A DNA stretch of 64,000 nt, taken from contig NZ_BCWW01000001.1 in NCBI RefSeq assembly GCF_001894785.1, positions 248,001 through 312,000 on the forward strand, in the 5' to 3' direction. Positions within the stretch are counted from its first letter, which is position 1; every line of letters starts with the position of its first letter. The notes beneath the pieces are model-generated. The model was not told the origin of the DNA, searched no databases, and worked only from the letters and a program-made list of their open reading frames with translations. The DNA comes from Rhodococcoides fascians NBRC 12155 = LMG 3623. Lineage in GTDB: Bacteria; Actinomycetota; Actinomycetes; Mycobacteriales; Mycobacteriaceae. Shown one piece after another: positions 26,009-34,574 of the stretch. A program made the position numbers and the translations under genes.

Positions 26009-26070
26009 GGCGCGACCGATCCCGACGGGGGCGCGACCGATCCCGACGGGGGCGCGACCGATCCCGACGG
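25997..26070 (+). repeat. 21-bp tandem repeat, about 3.5 units
   Basis: Units at 25997, 26018 and 26039 are identical (start GATCCCGACGGGGGCG, end CGACC), with a partial fourth from 26060. The repeated sequence is an extension of the right arm of the gltD hairpin, so the arm appears to have been multiplied. No spacers, hence not a CRISPR array. Confidence 0.9.
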
Positions 26071-26197
26071 GTGGCGGCGAACCGTGTGACGCACGGTTAC
26101 GTCCGTTAACCATGTGGGCATCGGATGGTCACAGGCCGCTGTCATTGTGGTGATCGAACACAAGAAGCGTTCGATCACCCAGTGAGGCCCCCTCCCC

Positions 26198-27100
26198 ATG
26201 AGTGTCAAGAAATTCTGCGCCGGTGTCGGCGTCGCTGCAGCTGTTGCGTCCGGTCTGGTCGTCGGGGCATCGCCCGCCGTCGCCGATCCCGGCGGTTGTC
26301 CCTCGATGTACGTCGTCGCGATTCCGGGAACGTGGGAGACCAGCTCCGGTGCTGCGCCGAAGCCGGGGATGCTGACCGACGTCACCGATCGTCTCGGCGG
26401 GGACATCCTCACCGAGTACGTCTCGTATCCCGCCACCGCGTTCCCGTGGGAGGGCGAGGTGTACGGGCAGTCCCGTGCTGCTGCCGTCACCAACGCAGGC
26501 GGAATGCTGAAGGCGATGGCGGATCGCTGCGGCGCAACGAAGCTGGGCATCATCGGTTACAGCCAGGGAGCGGACGCGGCCGGTGATCTCGCCGCGTCCA
26601 TCGGAACCGGTCTCGGGGTGGTTCCGGCCGACAAGGTGGTGGCGGTCGGGCTCGTCTCCGACCCGAAGCGATCGGACACCGACGCCCTGGTCGGTCCCCC
26701 TGTGGTGGGTACCGGCGTCGGTGGACCCAGGGTCGGTGGATTCGGCTACGTCAGTCCGGTGGTGCGCACGTTCTGCGCCGTCGGCGATCTGTATTGCTCG
26801 ACACCCAAGGACGACTACGTGGCGCGGCTCGCGGGCTTCCTCGCCGTGTCGTCCAACCCCGCGCCCGACGTCGCAGATCAGTACACCCAGGAAGCACAAT
26901 CCTTGATCGCGGACCTCGCTGCGTCCGGTGGATTACCCGTACTGCAGGGGCAGCTGTCGGATCAGGCCAATGCCCAGCGTCAGCGGGAAATCGAGGCCTT
27001 CTACCGCTCGGGCATCCACCAGGAATATCAGACCTACGACGTCGGAGGCGGAGTGTCGGCGACGCGGTGGTTGGCGCGTTACCTCGCCGACGCGGTCTGA
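26198..27100 (+). CDS. Secreted cutinase-like serine esterase
   Basis: 300 residues. A signal peptide with a hydrophobic core and AVA-D cleavage after residue 29 precedes a cutinase fold: nucleophile Ser122 in GYSQGAD, Cys34/Cys111 as a likely disulfide pair, and a later SDPKRSDT region with the catalytic Asp. It should hydrolyse ester bonds of polyesters, acyl glycerols or envelope lipids outside the cell. The C-terminal ~100 residues beyond the core are helical and extend to RWLARYLADAV. Its stop abuts the convergent MFS gene with no gap. Confidence 0.88.
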   Translation: MSVKKFCAGVGVAAAVASGLVVGASPAVADPGGCPSMYVVAIPGTWETSSGAAPKPGMLTDVTDRLGGDILTEYVSYPATAFPWEGEVYGQSRAAAVTNAGGMLKAMADRCGATKLGIIGYSQGADAAGDLAASIGTGLGVVPADKVVAVGLVSDPKRSDTDALVGPPVVGTGVGGPRVGGFGYVSPVVRTFCAVGDLYCSTPKDDYVARLAGFLAVSSNPAPDVADQYTQEAQSLIADLAASGGLPVLQGQLSDQANAQRQREIEAFYRSGIHQEYQTYDVGGGVSATRWLARYLADAV

Positions 27101-28627
27101 CTACGACGTACTAGCAGGAACCCGACGGAGCAGCAGGAACACGACCACGGCACTGACGAACATCAGCACGGCGCTCGTACCGGCGGCGAGGTTGAAGCCG
27201 TCGATGAAGGACGAGTGCGCGACGTCGGTCAACTGCGTTGCGAACGGCTCCGGCAGATAGTCGGCCACGGCTATTGCGCCGCCGATGGTTTCGCGGGCCG
27301 GATCGGCGATCTCGGCCGGTGTGCCCGCCGGGATGGCGTCCTCCATACGGTGTCGATAGACGGTGCTGCCGATAGTCCCTAGAATGGCAATGCCGACGGC
27401 ACCGCCGAGCTCGGCCCCGGTTTCCGACAATGCCGATGCAGCCCCGGCCTTTTCGGGGGCCGCTGCGGTCAGCACGATGTCGGAGTTCAGAGTCGATGCT
27501 GCTCCGATTCCGAACGTGACCAGGGCCATTCCGGTCAGCAGCAGCGGCAGGCCGGAGTCGGATTGCACGAATATCAGTGCGACGCAGCCGAAGACGATGG
27601 ACAGCAGGCCCGCCGAAATGATGGTGCCGGTGGGAATCACCTTGCTCATCGTCGGTGCGGTGACGGCACCGGCCGCCGCTGCGGCAGCGGGAATCAGCAA
27701 CCACAGTCCGGCGCGGAGTGGTCCGAGTCCGAGAACCAGCTGCAGGTACTGGGAGGCGAACAGGCTGAAGCCGGTCATGGAGAAGATGACCAGAAATTGC
27801 ACGACGACTGCAGCGCTGAAAGCACGTTCGGCGAAGAGCGTCACGTCGATGAGCGGGTTCGATGCCTTGCGTTGCCGGATGACGAACACGAAGCCGAGTG
27901 CCAGGCCGAGGATCGCGGTGGTGATCGTCGTGGCGTCGATACCGTCCTGGGCCCCGTGCTTGATGGCGAACACGATCGAGAGCATCGACGAGATCGCGAG
28001 GATCACGCTGATCGGGTCGAACTTTCCGGGGTCGCTGTCCTTGAACTCGGGGACCAGTAGCGGGGCCGCAACGAAGAGCACGACCATGATGGGGATGTTG
28101 ATCAGGAAGACCGAACCCCACCAGAAGTGTTCCAGCAGAACGCCTCCGACAACCGGGCCCACGGCTGCGCCGCCTGCGAAACCGGCGGTCCACAGGCCGA
28201 TTGCTTCCTTGCGCTGCGCAGGGTCGTGAAACATGTTGCGAATCAACGACAGTGTGCTCGGCGCAATGGTGGCTCCGCCCACTCCCAACAGAGCACGTGC
28301 GACGAGCAGCATCTCGGGGGAGGTGGAGAACGTCGCGGCGAGCGATGCCGCGCCGAAGACCACCGCGCCGACCATCAGCAGGGTCCGCCGACCGATGCGG
28401 TCGCCGAGCGAGCCCATGGTGATCAGCAGACCGGCCAGCAGAAATCCGTAGATGTCGAGGATCCACAGGGTCTGGTTGCTGGTGGGTTCGAGATCGGCGG
28501 TCATGAAGGGCAGCGCGAGATACAGCACCGACATGTCCATGGAGACCACGAGGATCGGCACCACCAGTACCGCGAGGCCGAGCCATTCCTTCTTCGTGGC
28601 GCGATCCTCGGTTGCCGTCTGATTCAC
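27101..28627 (-). CDS. MFS multidrug exporter, DHA2 (EmrB/QacA) type
   Basis: 508 residues with about 14 membrane helices, the DHA2 pattern. Motif A (GSLGDRIGRRTLLM) and the antiporter motif C region (GAAVGPVVGGVLLE) are clear. It probably exports drugs or toxic organics against protons. GTG at 28627 follows AGGGAAGAAGCA. It is divergent from a small monooxygenase gene, with palindromes in the shared gap. Confidence 0.9.
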   Translation of the reverse strand: MNQTATEDRATKKEWLGLAVLVVPILVVSMDMSVLYLALPFMTADLEPTSNQTLWILDIYGFLLAGLLITMGSLGDRIGRRTLLMVGAVVFGAASLAATFSTSPEMLLVARALLGVGGATIAPSTLSLIRNMFHDPAQRKEAIGLWTAGFAGGAAVGPVVGGVLLEHFWWGSVFLINIPIMVVLFVAAPLLVPEFKDSDPGKFDPISVILAISSMLSIVFAIKHGAQDGIDATTITTAILGLALGFVFVIRQRKASNPLIDVTLFAERAFSAAVVVQFLVIFSMTGFSLFASQYLQLVLGLGPLRAGLWLLIPAAAAAAGAVTAPTMSKVIPTGTIISAGLLSIVFGCVALIFVQSDSGLPLLLTGMALVTFGIGAASTLNSDIVLTAAAPEKAGAASALSETGAELGGAVGIAILGTIGSTVYRHRMEDAIPAGTPAEIADPARETIGGAIAVADYLPEPFATQLTDVAHSSFIDGFNLAAGTSAVLMFVSAVVVFLLLRRVPASTS

Positions 28628-28726
28628 TGCTTCTTCCCTTCCCGCGTGGACACCTCACCTTAGGTGGGTCGGGAGTACGTTCGGTGAGGAAGAGTGTGTC
28701 TCGCCGAACGAAGGAACCGATTCCGC
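28628..28726. promoter_or_regulatory. Divergent promoter region with two palindromes
   Basis: CACCTTAGGTG (28656-28666) is an 11-bp near-perfect palindrome. GTTCGGTGAG (28679) and CTCGCCGAAC (28700) form a 10-bp inverted repeat with one mismatch. Either may be an operator for the exporter or the monooxygenase; no regulator gene lies next to it. Confidence 0.45.
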
Positions 28727-29023
28727 ATGATGAACGATCTCGAGGTAGTCGCGACGATCACCGCCAAGCCGGACGCAATCGACACCGTGCGCGACGGGCT
28801 CGTGGCTCTGGTCGCCGAGTCACGCAAGGAGAGCGGCAACGTCTCCTACAAGTTGTTCGAGTCGGCGGTCGAGCCGGGCACCTTCGTCACCATCGAGGTA
28901 TGGAAGTCGCAGGAGGACCTCGACGGCCACATGCAGACCCCGCACCTGCAGCAGGCGCTAAGCGAATTCGGTGCCCATCTCGCGGCCCCGCCCGCCATCC
29001 ATCCGCTCCGGCCCGTCGGTTGA
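28727..29023 (+). CDS. Antibiotic biosynthesis monooxygenase-fold (ABM) protein
   Basis: 98 residues forming a single dimeric alpha/beta ABM domain, with ATITAKPDAIDTVRDGLVAL, SGNVSYKLFES and EVWKSQEDLDGHMQTPHLQ. Relatives include quinol monooxygenases and heme-fold-like proteins; the substrate cannot be read. ATG at 28727 follows GAAGGAACC. Its last 66 bases overlap the end of the convergent YhgE-like gene. Confidence 0.88.
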   Translation: MMNDLEVVATITAKPDAIDTVRDGLVALVAESRKESGNVSYKLFESAVEPGTFVTIEVWKSQEDLDGHMQTPHLQQALSEFGAHLAAPPAIHPLRPVG

Positions 29024-30463
29024 GCCTGCCCGCGCGCTGACGTACACGAGTGCCGAGACGGCAAGCAGCGCCACCGTGGCACCGATCGCCAGCCACCCGG
29101 TTCCGCTCATCTCTCCCGACGCGATGATGCGGGCACCGGCGGCGGTGTAGCTCATCGGCATGAAGGCTGCGACGTCTCCCCAGATCGGTGCCGTCGATGC
29201 GTACGCGAATCCGCAGACGACGACCTGCACCACGAGGGCGACGACGTTGACGATCTGGCCCACCACAGCACCGAGCACTCGTTGAATGGCGCCTGCGGTG
29301 GCGAGATAAGCCGCGGCCGACACGATGAGGAACGTGCCGGCTCCGATCACCGGTCCGAGGGCGGCGTCGGTGGCGAAGGCGAATGCGACGGCCGCGCTGA
29401 CACCCACTGCGGCGACGGCCGCTCCGACGGCGAGCCACCGCGGCTTGGTGTCCCTGCCCAGGACCCGCACGAGGCTGACGCAGCCGAGAGCTCCGAGTGC
29501 CACGAGGGCGGCGATCAGATACGGGGTGGCACCGGTACCGGTGCTCGTCGCCGTCGCTGCAACGTTCTGGTCGGAGGTGGCGTCATCGGTCGTGGCGGCC
29601 GCCTTTGTCGGGAGGGCGGCGGAGGCGTCGCGCACATTGGTGGCGATGCCGTTGACGATCCCCTCGACGGGTTTGACCGACGTCACGAGCTGATCGGTGC
29701 CGGCCTTGAGTTGCTGCCCGCCGTCGTCGAGCTGGCCGAGTCCGTCACGCAACTGCACGGTTGCGTCGCCGAGCTGCGCGGTGGCACCGAGGAACTGACT
29801 GTTGGGGTCGTTCAGTTCGGTCGACAGCTGCTGAGCTCCACCCTTGAGGGTCTGCAGTTGAGCGAGCGTATCGGGACCGAACGCCTGAGTGTTGAGGTTG
29901 TCGATCACTCCGCGGATCTCGCCGGAAATCGCGTCGGATCCCGGATGCGGGAAGCGATCGACCGTGTCTGCCGTGGCGGCGAGCTTTGCCGTGAAGTCGG
30001 CCTGCAGAGCTCCGAATCCGGCGAGCTGGTCGACGACCTGGTCGACACCCCCGCTGATCTGCGATGCGCCGTCACCGAGCTGGCCGATGCCGTCGCGGTA
30101 CTGGCCGAACCCGTCGGCGAGCTGGATGGTTCCGTCGTGAGCCTGGGTGATGCCGTCGGCAAGTTGGCCGACGCCGTCGTTGAGCTGCGTTCCGCCTTCG
30201 GTCAGCTGACCGATGCCGCTGGAGAGAAAGGTGATCGGGAGCGAGGCGCTGTTGAGGCTGCTCCTGGCCTTGGACAGGGGATCGGCCGTCTGCTGTGCCT
30301 CGGCCGGGGCCTGCTGAGTGTCTGCGACAACGGCGGTCGTCGTGGTCGATTCTCCGCCCAGGTCGTAGCCGGTGCCGAGTGCGAACGCACCCACAGCCAC
30401 CAGAGGGAACGCCAGTGCGACGAGAGCAACGGCAGGACGTCGGAAGATACGCATTTCACCCAT
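28958..30463 (-). CDS. YhgE/Pip-like membrane protein
   Basis: About 501 residues. An N-terminal helix (VALVALAFPLVAVGAFALG) precedes a long extracellular segment of repeats such as QLADGITQAHDG and GIGQLGDGASQISGG, predicted coiled-coil-like. Four to six C-terminal membrane helices follow. This is the layout of YhgE/Pip proteins (phage-infection protein family, also near ESX and MmpL genes). Function is unresolved; envelope export is a fair guess. ATG at 30463 or 30454; neither has a strong ribosome site. Confidence 0.75.
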   Translation of the reverse strand: MGEMRIFRRPAVALVALAFPLVAVGAFALGTGYDLGGESTTTTAVVADTQQAPAEAQQTADPLSKARSSLNSASLPITFLSSGIGQLTEGGTQLNDGVGQLADGITQAHDGTIQLADGFGQYRDGIGQLGDGASQISGGVDQVVDQLAGFGALQADFTAKLAATADTVDRFPHPGSDAISGEIRGVIDNLNTQAFGPDTLAQLQTLKGGAQQLSTELNDPNSQFLGATAQLGDATVQLRDGLGQLDDGGQQLKAGTDQLVTSVKPVEGIVNGIATNVRDASAALPTKAAATTDDATSDQNVAATATSTGTGATPYLIAALVALGALGCVSLVRVLGRDTKPRWLAVGAAVAAVGVSAAVAFAFATDAALGPVIGAGTFLIVSAAAYLATAGAIQRVLGAVVGQIVNVVALVVQVVVCGFAYASTAPIWGDVAAFMPMSYTAAGARIIASGEMSGTGWLAIGATVALLAVSALVYVSARAGSTDGPERMDGGRGREMGTEFA

Positions 30464-30550
30464 GATGACTTCGAGGCTAACTGCCACCGCCGGCCGCACC
30501 GACCACTCGGAGCGATCCACACCGGCCGTTCTGCCCCTCTACCAGGGACT

Positions 30551-31165
30551 TTAAGAGGTCTCTGTGGATTGTCGGTTGCGCGGCAACAGGTCCCACACAT
30601 GGGCGGTCTCGTTGACCGACGAGACCGATCGGGCACCGCTGCGGGAGAAGAGCACACGCGTCACCGAGCAGTAGTCGATGGGAAATCCGAGCACTTTCGG
30701 GGTCTGGAGAATGTCTTGCAACAGCATGTTGACGACGCCGCCGTGAGCGAAGAGGACGACGGTATCGGAGTGCGCGGCGGTCGAGACGATATCGGCCACT
30801 CCGGCGAGAACTCGCCGGCGGAAAGCCTGTTCGTCGACCTGCTCGGGTAGGTGACCGGCCTTGATGCGGTCGTAGGCGTCGCGAAATTCGGTCTTCGCGG
30901 CCTCGATCGGGACGTAGCCGCCGAAGTCCCGGTCGTACTCGGTCAGACGGTGGTCGGTCGTGATCTCGAGACCGAGCCGTTCGGCGAGTGGCTGCGCGGT
31001 CCGGATCGCGCGTTGCTGCGAACTCGACACGACTCGGGACACCGTGAAGCGTGCCAGCGCATCGGGCACTCTGCGGGATTGTTCGACGCCGAGTTCGTCG
31101 AGATCGGGATCGGCCGAGGACTCCGATCGTCGCGGAAGGGCGTGCCGTACCAGAACCAGTTGCAT
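30551..31165 (-). CDS. Histidine phosphatase family protein
   Basis: 204 residues. The RHG-type motif is LVRHALPRR, with the second His in FAHGGVV and the intermediate SSSQQRAIRTAQPLAERLG. The family removes phosphate through a phospho-His intermediate; the substrate may be a sugar phosphate, mutase substrate or phosphopeptide. It starts four bases after the LysR stop, so both are likely in one transcript. Confidence 0.88.
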   Translation of the reverse strand: MQLVLVRHALPRRSESSADPDLDELGVEQSRRVPDALARFTVSRVVSSSQQRAIRTAQPLAERLGLEITTDHRLTEYDRDFGGYVPIEAAKTEFRDAYDRIKAGHLPEQVDEQAFRRRVLAGVADIVSTAAHSDTVVLFAHGGVVNMLLQDILQTPKVLGFPIDYCSVTRVLFSRSGARSVSSVNETAHVWDLLPRNRQSTETS

Positions 31166-31169
31166 CGAC

Positions 31170-32081
31170 TCACCTAATCACGAGTGTGCGTCCACTGCGT
31201 TGCACCATCGAGCGGAAGGCCGCCACCTGGCGGGGCATGTCCGTCCCCGGCTCCCACACCATGCCGATTCGCCTGCGCGCAGCCGGTTGGGTGAGTCCCA
31301 CGTCGACCGTTCCACCCTCGGCGCCGTGTGCACGGATCCGCGGCAGGATGGCGATGCCGAGGCCGGCGCCGACGAGTCCGCGCACGGTATGGGTGTCCTG
31401 TCCCTCGAACGCGATGCGCGGGCTGAATCCGGCATCGGCCCACAGCTCGTCACAGATCGAGCGCATTCCGTATCCGTGGCCCATGGCGATGTAGTTCTCG
31501 TCGGCGGTATCGGCGAGATCGACCGTCTTCCGCGACGCGAGACGGTGATGTTCGGGTACCACCAGCATCAGCCGCTCGTCGTACAGCTGGAAGGAATTCG
31601 TGTCGGTGTGTTCGGCGCTCAGAGACACGAACGCCAGGTCGGACGCGTGATCTGCGAGGCGATCCAGGCAGCGTGCACGTGCGCCTTGGTCGAGATCGAA
31701 CGTCACCGCGGGATGGTCGACGCGAAAGTGCCGGATCAGTGCGGGCACGACGTCCTCACCGAGTGTGTTCTGGAACGCGACGGCTATTCGGCCACGCGCT
31801 CGGGCGTCGTGCTCGGTCATGGCGTCGATACCGGCGTCGATGTCGCTCAGGGCTCGTTGAAGATACGGGATGAGGACGCGGCCGGTACTGGTCAGCACGA
31901 TGCCGCGGCCCCGTCGTTCCACGATGTCGACGCCGAGGATCGCCGACGCGCGGGCGACCTGCCGACTGACGGTGGGTTGCGGGACTCCCAGGACGTGGGC
32001 GGCGTCAGTGATGTGCTCGGTGTCCGCCACCGCGACCAGGGTCGGCAGAAGTGGTAGCAGCTCGGTGGTCTCGCGGCGCAT
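31170..32081 (-). CDS. LysR-family transcriptional regulator
   Basis: 303 residues. The winged helix-turn-helix is at about 5-63 (ITDAAHVLGVPQPTVSRQVARAS), followed by the periplasmic-binding-like effector domain. ATG at 32081; the frame is open upstream without a good start. It is divergent from an MFS exporter with a LysR-type box between them, so it probably controls that exporter and itself. The inducer is unknown. Confidence 0.92.
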   Translation of the reverse strand: MRRETTELLPLLPTLVAVADTEHITDAAHVLGVPQPTVSRQVARASAILGVDIVERRGRGIVLTSTGRVLIPYLQRALSDIDAGIDAMTEHDARARGRIAVAFQNTLGEDVVPALIRHFRVDHPAVTFDLDQGARARCLDRLADHASDLAFVSLSAEHTDTNSFQLYDERLMLVVPEHHRLASRKTVDLADTADENYIAMGHGYGMRSICDELWADAGFSPRIAFEGQDTHTVRGLVGAGLGIAILPRIRAHGAEGGTVDVGLTQPAARRRIGMVWEPGTDMPRQVAAFRSMVQRSGRTLVIR

Positions 32082-32090
32082 GGGTGAAGC

Positions 32091-32105
32091 ATATCGCTGA
32101 CGTAT
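32091..32105. promoter_or_regulatory. Candidate LysR box
   Basis: ATATCGCTGACGTAT fits T-N11-A with dyad ends ATA/TAT and lies 9 bases from the regulator start in the 82-base divergent gap. GACGTAT recurs once more toward the exporter gene. Confidence 0.45.
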
Positions 32106-32163
32106 CGATCGTCGGTCTCTCATGCATTGGACGTATACCGTGAGCGCTTCTAACGTCTTTGAC

Positions 32164-33396
32164 ATGACTACGACGCAGCCCGAGGTCCTGGAGTGGGAGG
32201 GGCATCCCAAGGGATCGACCGAGTACCGGCGTCTCGTGTTGGCGCTGCTGTTCGCCGGAGTGGCGACGTTCGCGCAGCTCTACTCGGTACAGGGGATTCT
32301 GCCGCTGATCGCGTCCAGTCTCGACATCACCCCGTCGCAGTCCTCGCTCGCCGTCGGCCTGGCGACCGTCGGCGTCGCGGTGTCGGTCATTCCGTGGTCG
32401 GTCGCGGCCGACCGAATCGGACGCGTTCGAGCGATGACCGCCTCGATACTCGTCGCGACGACACTGGGATTGCTGGTGCCTCTGTCGCCTTCGCTCGAGG
32501 TGCTGCTGGTCCTGCGATTCTTCGAAGGTGCTGCGCTGGGGGGACTTCCGGCCATCGCGATCGCCTATCTCAGCGAGGAGGTGCACCGCAATCACACCGC
32601 GTTGGCGGCGGCAACCTACGTGTCCGGTACGACGCTCGGTGGGCTGCTGGGGCGAATAGTTTCAGGACCCGTTGCAGAACAGACCAACTGGCGAATCGGA
32701 ACCCTGACCGTGTCGGTCATCGCGGCGTTGGCAGCGGGACTGTTCGTGTGGTTGGCACCGCGGCCGCGAACCACCCTCGTGCACAGCAAGATCGGTGACC
32801 TACCCGGTCGGTTGTGGGTGAATCTTCGAGAGCCGGGGATGCTGGCGCTGTACGGCCAGGGGTTCCTGCTGATGGGAGGATTCGTCGCGGTCTACAACTT
32901 CCTCGGATTCCGGCTCGAGGCAGCACCTTTCGGACTTCCACAGTCTCTGATCAGCCTGATCTTCGTGGCCTACCTCAGTGGCACGGTGTCCTCGCGAGTG
33001 GCGGGGAAGTTGGCGACGAAGCACGGCCGGTCGATCGTCCTCGCCGGATCGACCGCCACCATGATCGTCGGAGTCGCACTGACGATGGCGTCGAACCTGG
33101 CCGTGATCCTCACCGGGCTGGTGATCTTCACAATGGGATTCTTCGCCGCCCACGCCATCGCGTCGGGATGGACCGGCCAGCGAGCCGTCCACGGACGGGC
33201 GCAGGCGACATCGCTGTACAACCTGTTCTACTACGGAGGATCGTCCGTCGTGGGCTGGCTCGGCGGAGTGGTCTTTCAGTCACTCGGATGGAACGCCTTG
33301 GCGCTGTTCGTCATTGCGTTGGCAGTCATCGCCGGCCTGTGGGCCGCAGCGATGAACGGCCGACTGGCGCAGCAACCGAACTCAATACGTGGATGA
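32164..33396 (+). CDS. MFS transporter (DHA1, YnfM-like)
   Basis: 410 residues, 12 predicted membrane helices. Motif A-like GRVRAMTAS follows helix 2, and the N-terminus has the FAQLYSVQGILPLIA signature of YnfM/AraJ-type exporters. Substrate unknown. Divergent from the LysR gene, which is the likely regulator. The last 15 bases overlap the convergent DUF4190 gene. Confidence 0.88.
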   Translation: MTTTQPEVLEWEGHPKGSTEYRRLVLALLFAGVATFAQLYSVQGILPLIASSLDITPSQSSLAVGLATVGVAVSVIPWSVAADRIGRVRAMTASILVATTLGLLVPLSPSLEVLLVLRFFEGAALGGLPAIAIAYLSEEVHRNHTALAAATYVSGTTLGGLLGRIVSGPVAEQTNWRIGTLTVSVIAALAAGLFVWLAPRPRTTLVHSKIGDLPGRLWVNLREPGMLALYGQGFLLMGGFVAVYNFLGFRLEAAPFGLPQSLISLIFVAYLSGTVSSRVAGKLATKHGRSIVLAGSTATMIVGVALTMASNLAVILTGLVIFTMGFFAAHAIASGWTGQRAVHGRAQATSLYNLFYYGGSSVVGWLGGVVFQSLGWNALALFVIALAVIAGLWAAAMNGRLAQQPNSIRG

Positions 33397-33882
33397 ATTC
33401 GAGGCTGCTATCGCGAAGATGAAAATAGCAGCCACGACGAGGACGAACAGGGCAACCGACACGTAGCCGACGATCAGACCTGCCGTCGCAAATCCTGACC
33501 CGCCCTCGCCGGTGCGCTGGATCTGGCCCTTCGCAACGTGGCCACACACCACCGCACACACCGACGCGATCAGCGGGATGAACGTCAGACCCAACACCGC
33601 CAACACGAGCGACACGATCGCCAACGTGTTCGTCGCGGGTGCCGGCCGAAAACCCGCTCCGCCATACGGGGCCTGACCGTATTGCGGCTGTCCGTATTGG
33701 GGTTGCCCGTATTGCGGTTGCCCGTACTGGGGGTTCGGGTACTGAGGATTTTGGTATTGAGGTTGTCCGTGCTGCGGGTTCTGGTAGCTCGTGTTCGGGT
33801 CCTGATACGGCGGGTACTGCTGACCCCCGTACGGCTCGTCTTTCTCGAACGCGTCGCTACCTTCACCCTGCGGATTGACCAT
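33382..33882 (-). CDS. DUF4190 membrane protein with QPQYG repeats
   Basis: 166 residues. The first ~75 are disordered and consist of QPQYG/NPQY pentapeptides encoded by a degenerate 15-bp tandem repeat (about 33670-33790). Two membrane helices with the DUF4190 pattern (NTLAIVSLVLAVLGL, then ICGH-like CGHVAKGQIQRTGE and a second helix) follow. Function unknown; proteins of this type are common in Actinobacteria and often associate with the membrane through the C-terminal pair of helices. Confidence 0.85.
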   Translation of the reverse strand: MVNPQGEGSDAFEKDEPYGGQQYPPYQDPNTSYQNPQHGQPQYQNPQYPNPQYGQPQYGQPQYGQPQYGQAPYGGAGFRPAPATNTLAIVSLVLAVLGLTFIPLIASVCAVVCGHVAKGQIQRTGEGGSGFATAGLIVGYVSVALFVLVVAAIFIFAIAASNSSTY

Positions 33883-33932
33883 TGCGGGAGTCTTGCACCT
33901 GAATTGGGCCGTCGCAAGCGGCAACGCGACGT

Positions 33933-34334
33933 CTACGAACCGACCTTGCCCCAGCCCACATACGCGTCGACAGTCACGTAACCGGTCACGCGCGGCTGAT
34001 CGCGAACCGGATACCGCTCGCCGGTGTAATGCGTCGCGATGCGATCGATATCCACCAGATCCGGGTCGTCCTGCAGTTCGATCGAACCGTGCACCGTCAC
34101 ATGCGTATACCAACTGGCCTCGTCCATCACTGAAATCGAGACCTTGGGATTCGCCCGAATGTGCTCCAGCCGCTTACGCGAGGCATCGAAATTGAGCACG
34201 ATCTTCCCGTCCTCCCACAAATACCACGTGGGCGCGGTGATCGGAGTTCCATCGGCACGAACAACCGCCATGACAGCGGGATTCGCCTTCTTCAGCAACT
34301 CGACAGCATCAACGGGCAACGGAGGCTTGGGCAT
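33933..34334 (-). CDS. PPOX-class, probably F420-dependent, oxidoreductase (1)
   Basis: 133 residues. A split-barrel fold of the pyridoxamine-phosphate-oxidase superfamily, with VMAVVRADGTPITAPTWYL and a later SRKRLEHIRANPKVSISVMD. The F420 subgroup reduces varied substrates with F420H2; FMN or heme binding cannot be excluded. It lies between the DUF4190 gene and dispersed element copy 3. Two other PPOX genes occur in the window. Confidence 0.85.
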   Translation of the reverse strand: MPKPPLPVDAVELLKKANPAVMAVVRADGTPITAPTWYLWEDGKIVLNFDASRKRLEHIRANPKVSISVMDEASWYTHVTVHGSIELQDDPDLVDIDRIATHYTGERYPVRDQPRVTGYVTVDAYVGWGKVGS

Positions 34335-34465
34335 GAACCAACACTACGACCCGAAAGCTGACTCGGCCAGACCCTCGGCCCACGCACCCAGCCCGCCCGA
34401 GTCCACCCGCACCCAAGTCCACCCGGCCCGAGTCCACTCGCACCCACCCCACCCCACCCGGCCCG

Positions 34466-34520
34466 AGTCCACTCAACGTGACATTGACTGCCGAAAAGGC
34501 CACTGAATGTCACATCGAGT
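34466..34520 (+). repeat. Dispersed bipartite repeat element, copy 3, with degenerate flanking repeats
   Basis: Half-sites CCACTCAACGTGACATTGA and CCACTGAATGTCACATCGA surround spacer CTGCCGAAAAGG. The left flank (about 34400-34465) repeats GAGTCCACCCGCACCCA-like units; the right flank (to about 34565) repeats GGTGGACTGCGG-like units. It lies between fabH and the PPOX gene, both reverse. Confidence 0.88.
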
Positions 34521-34574
34521 GGACTGCGGATAGGTGGACTGCGGGTGGGTGTGGGCTGCGGACGGGTGGAGTGA

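Noticed and set aside
25997..26070. Possible CRISPR-like array
   Set aside because: Units are directly adjacent with no spacers and there are no cas genes.
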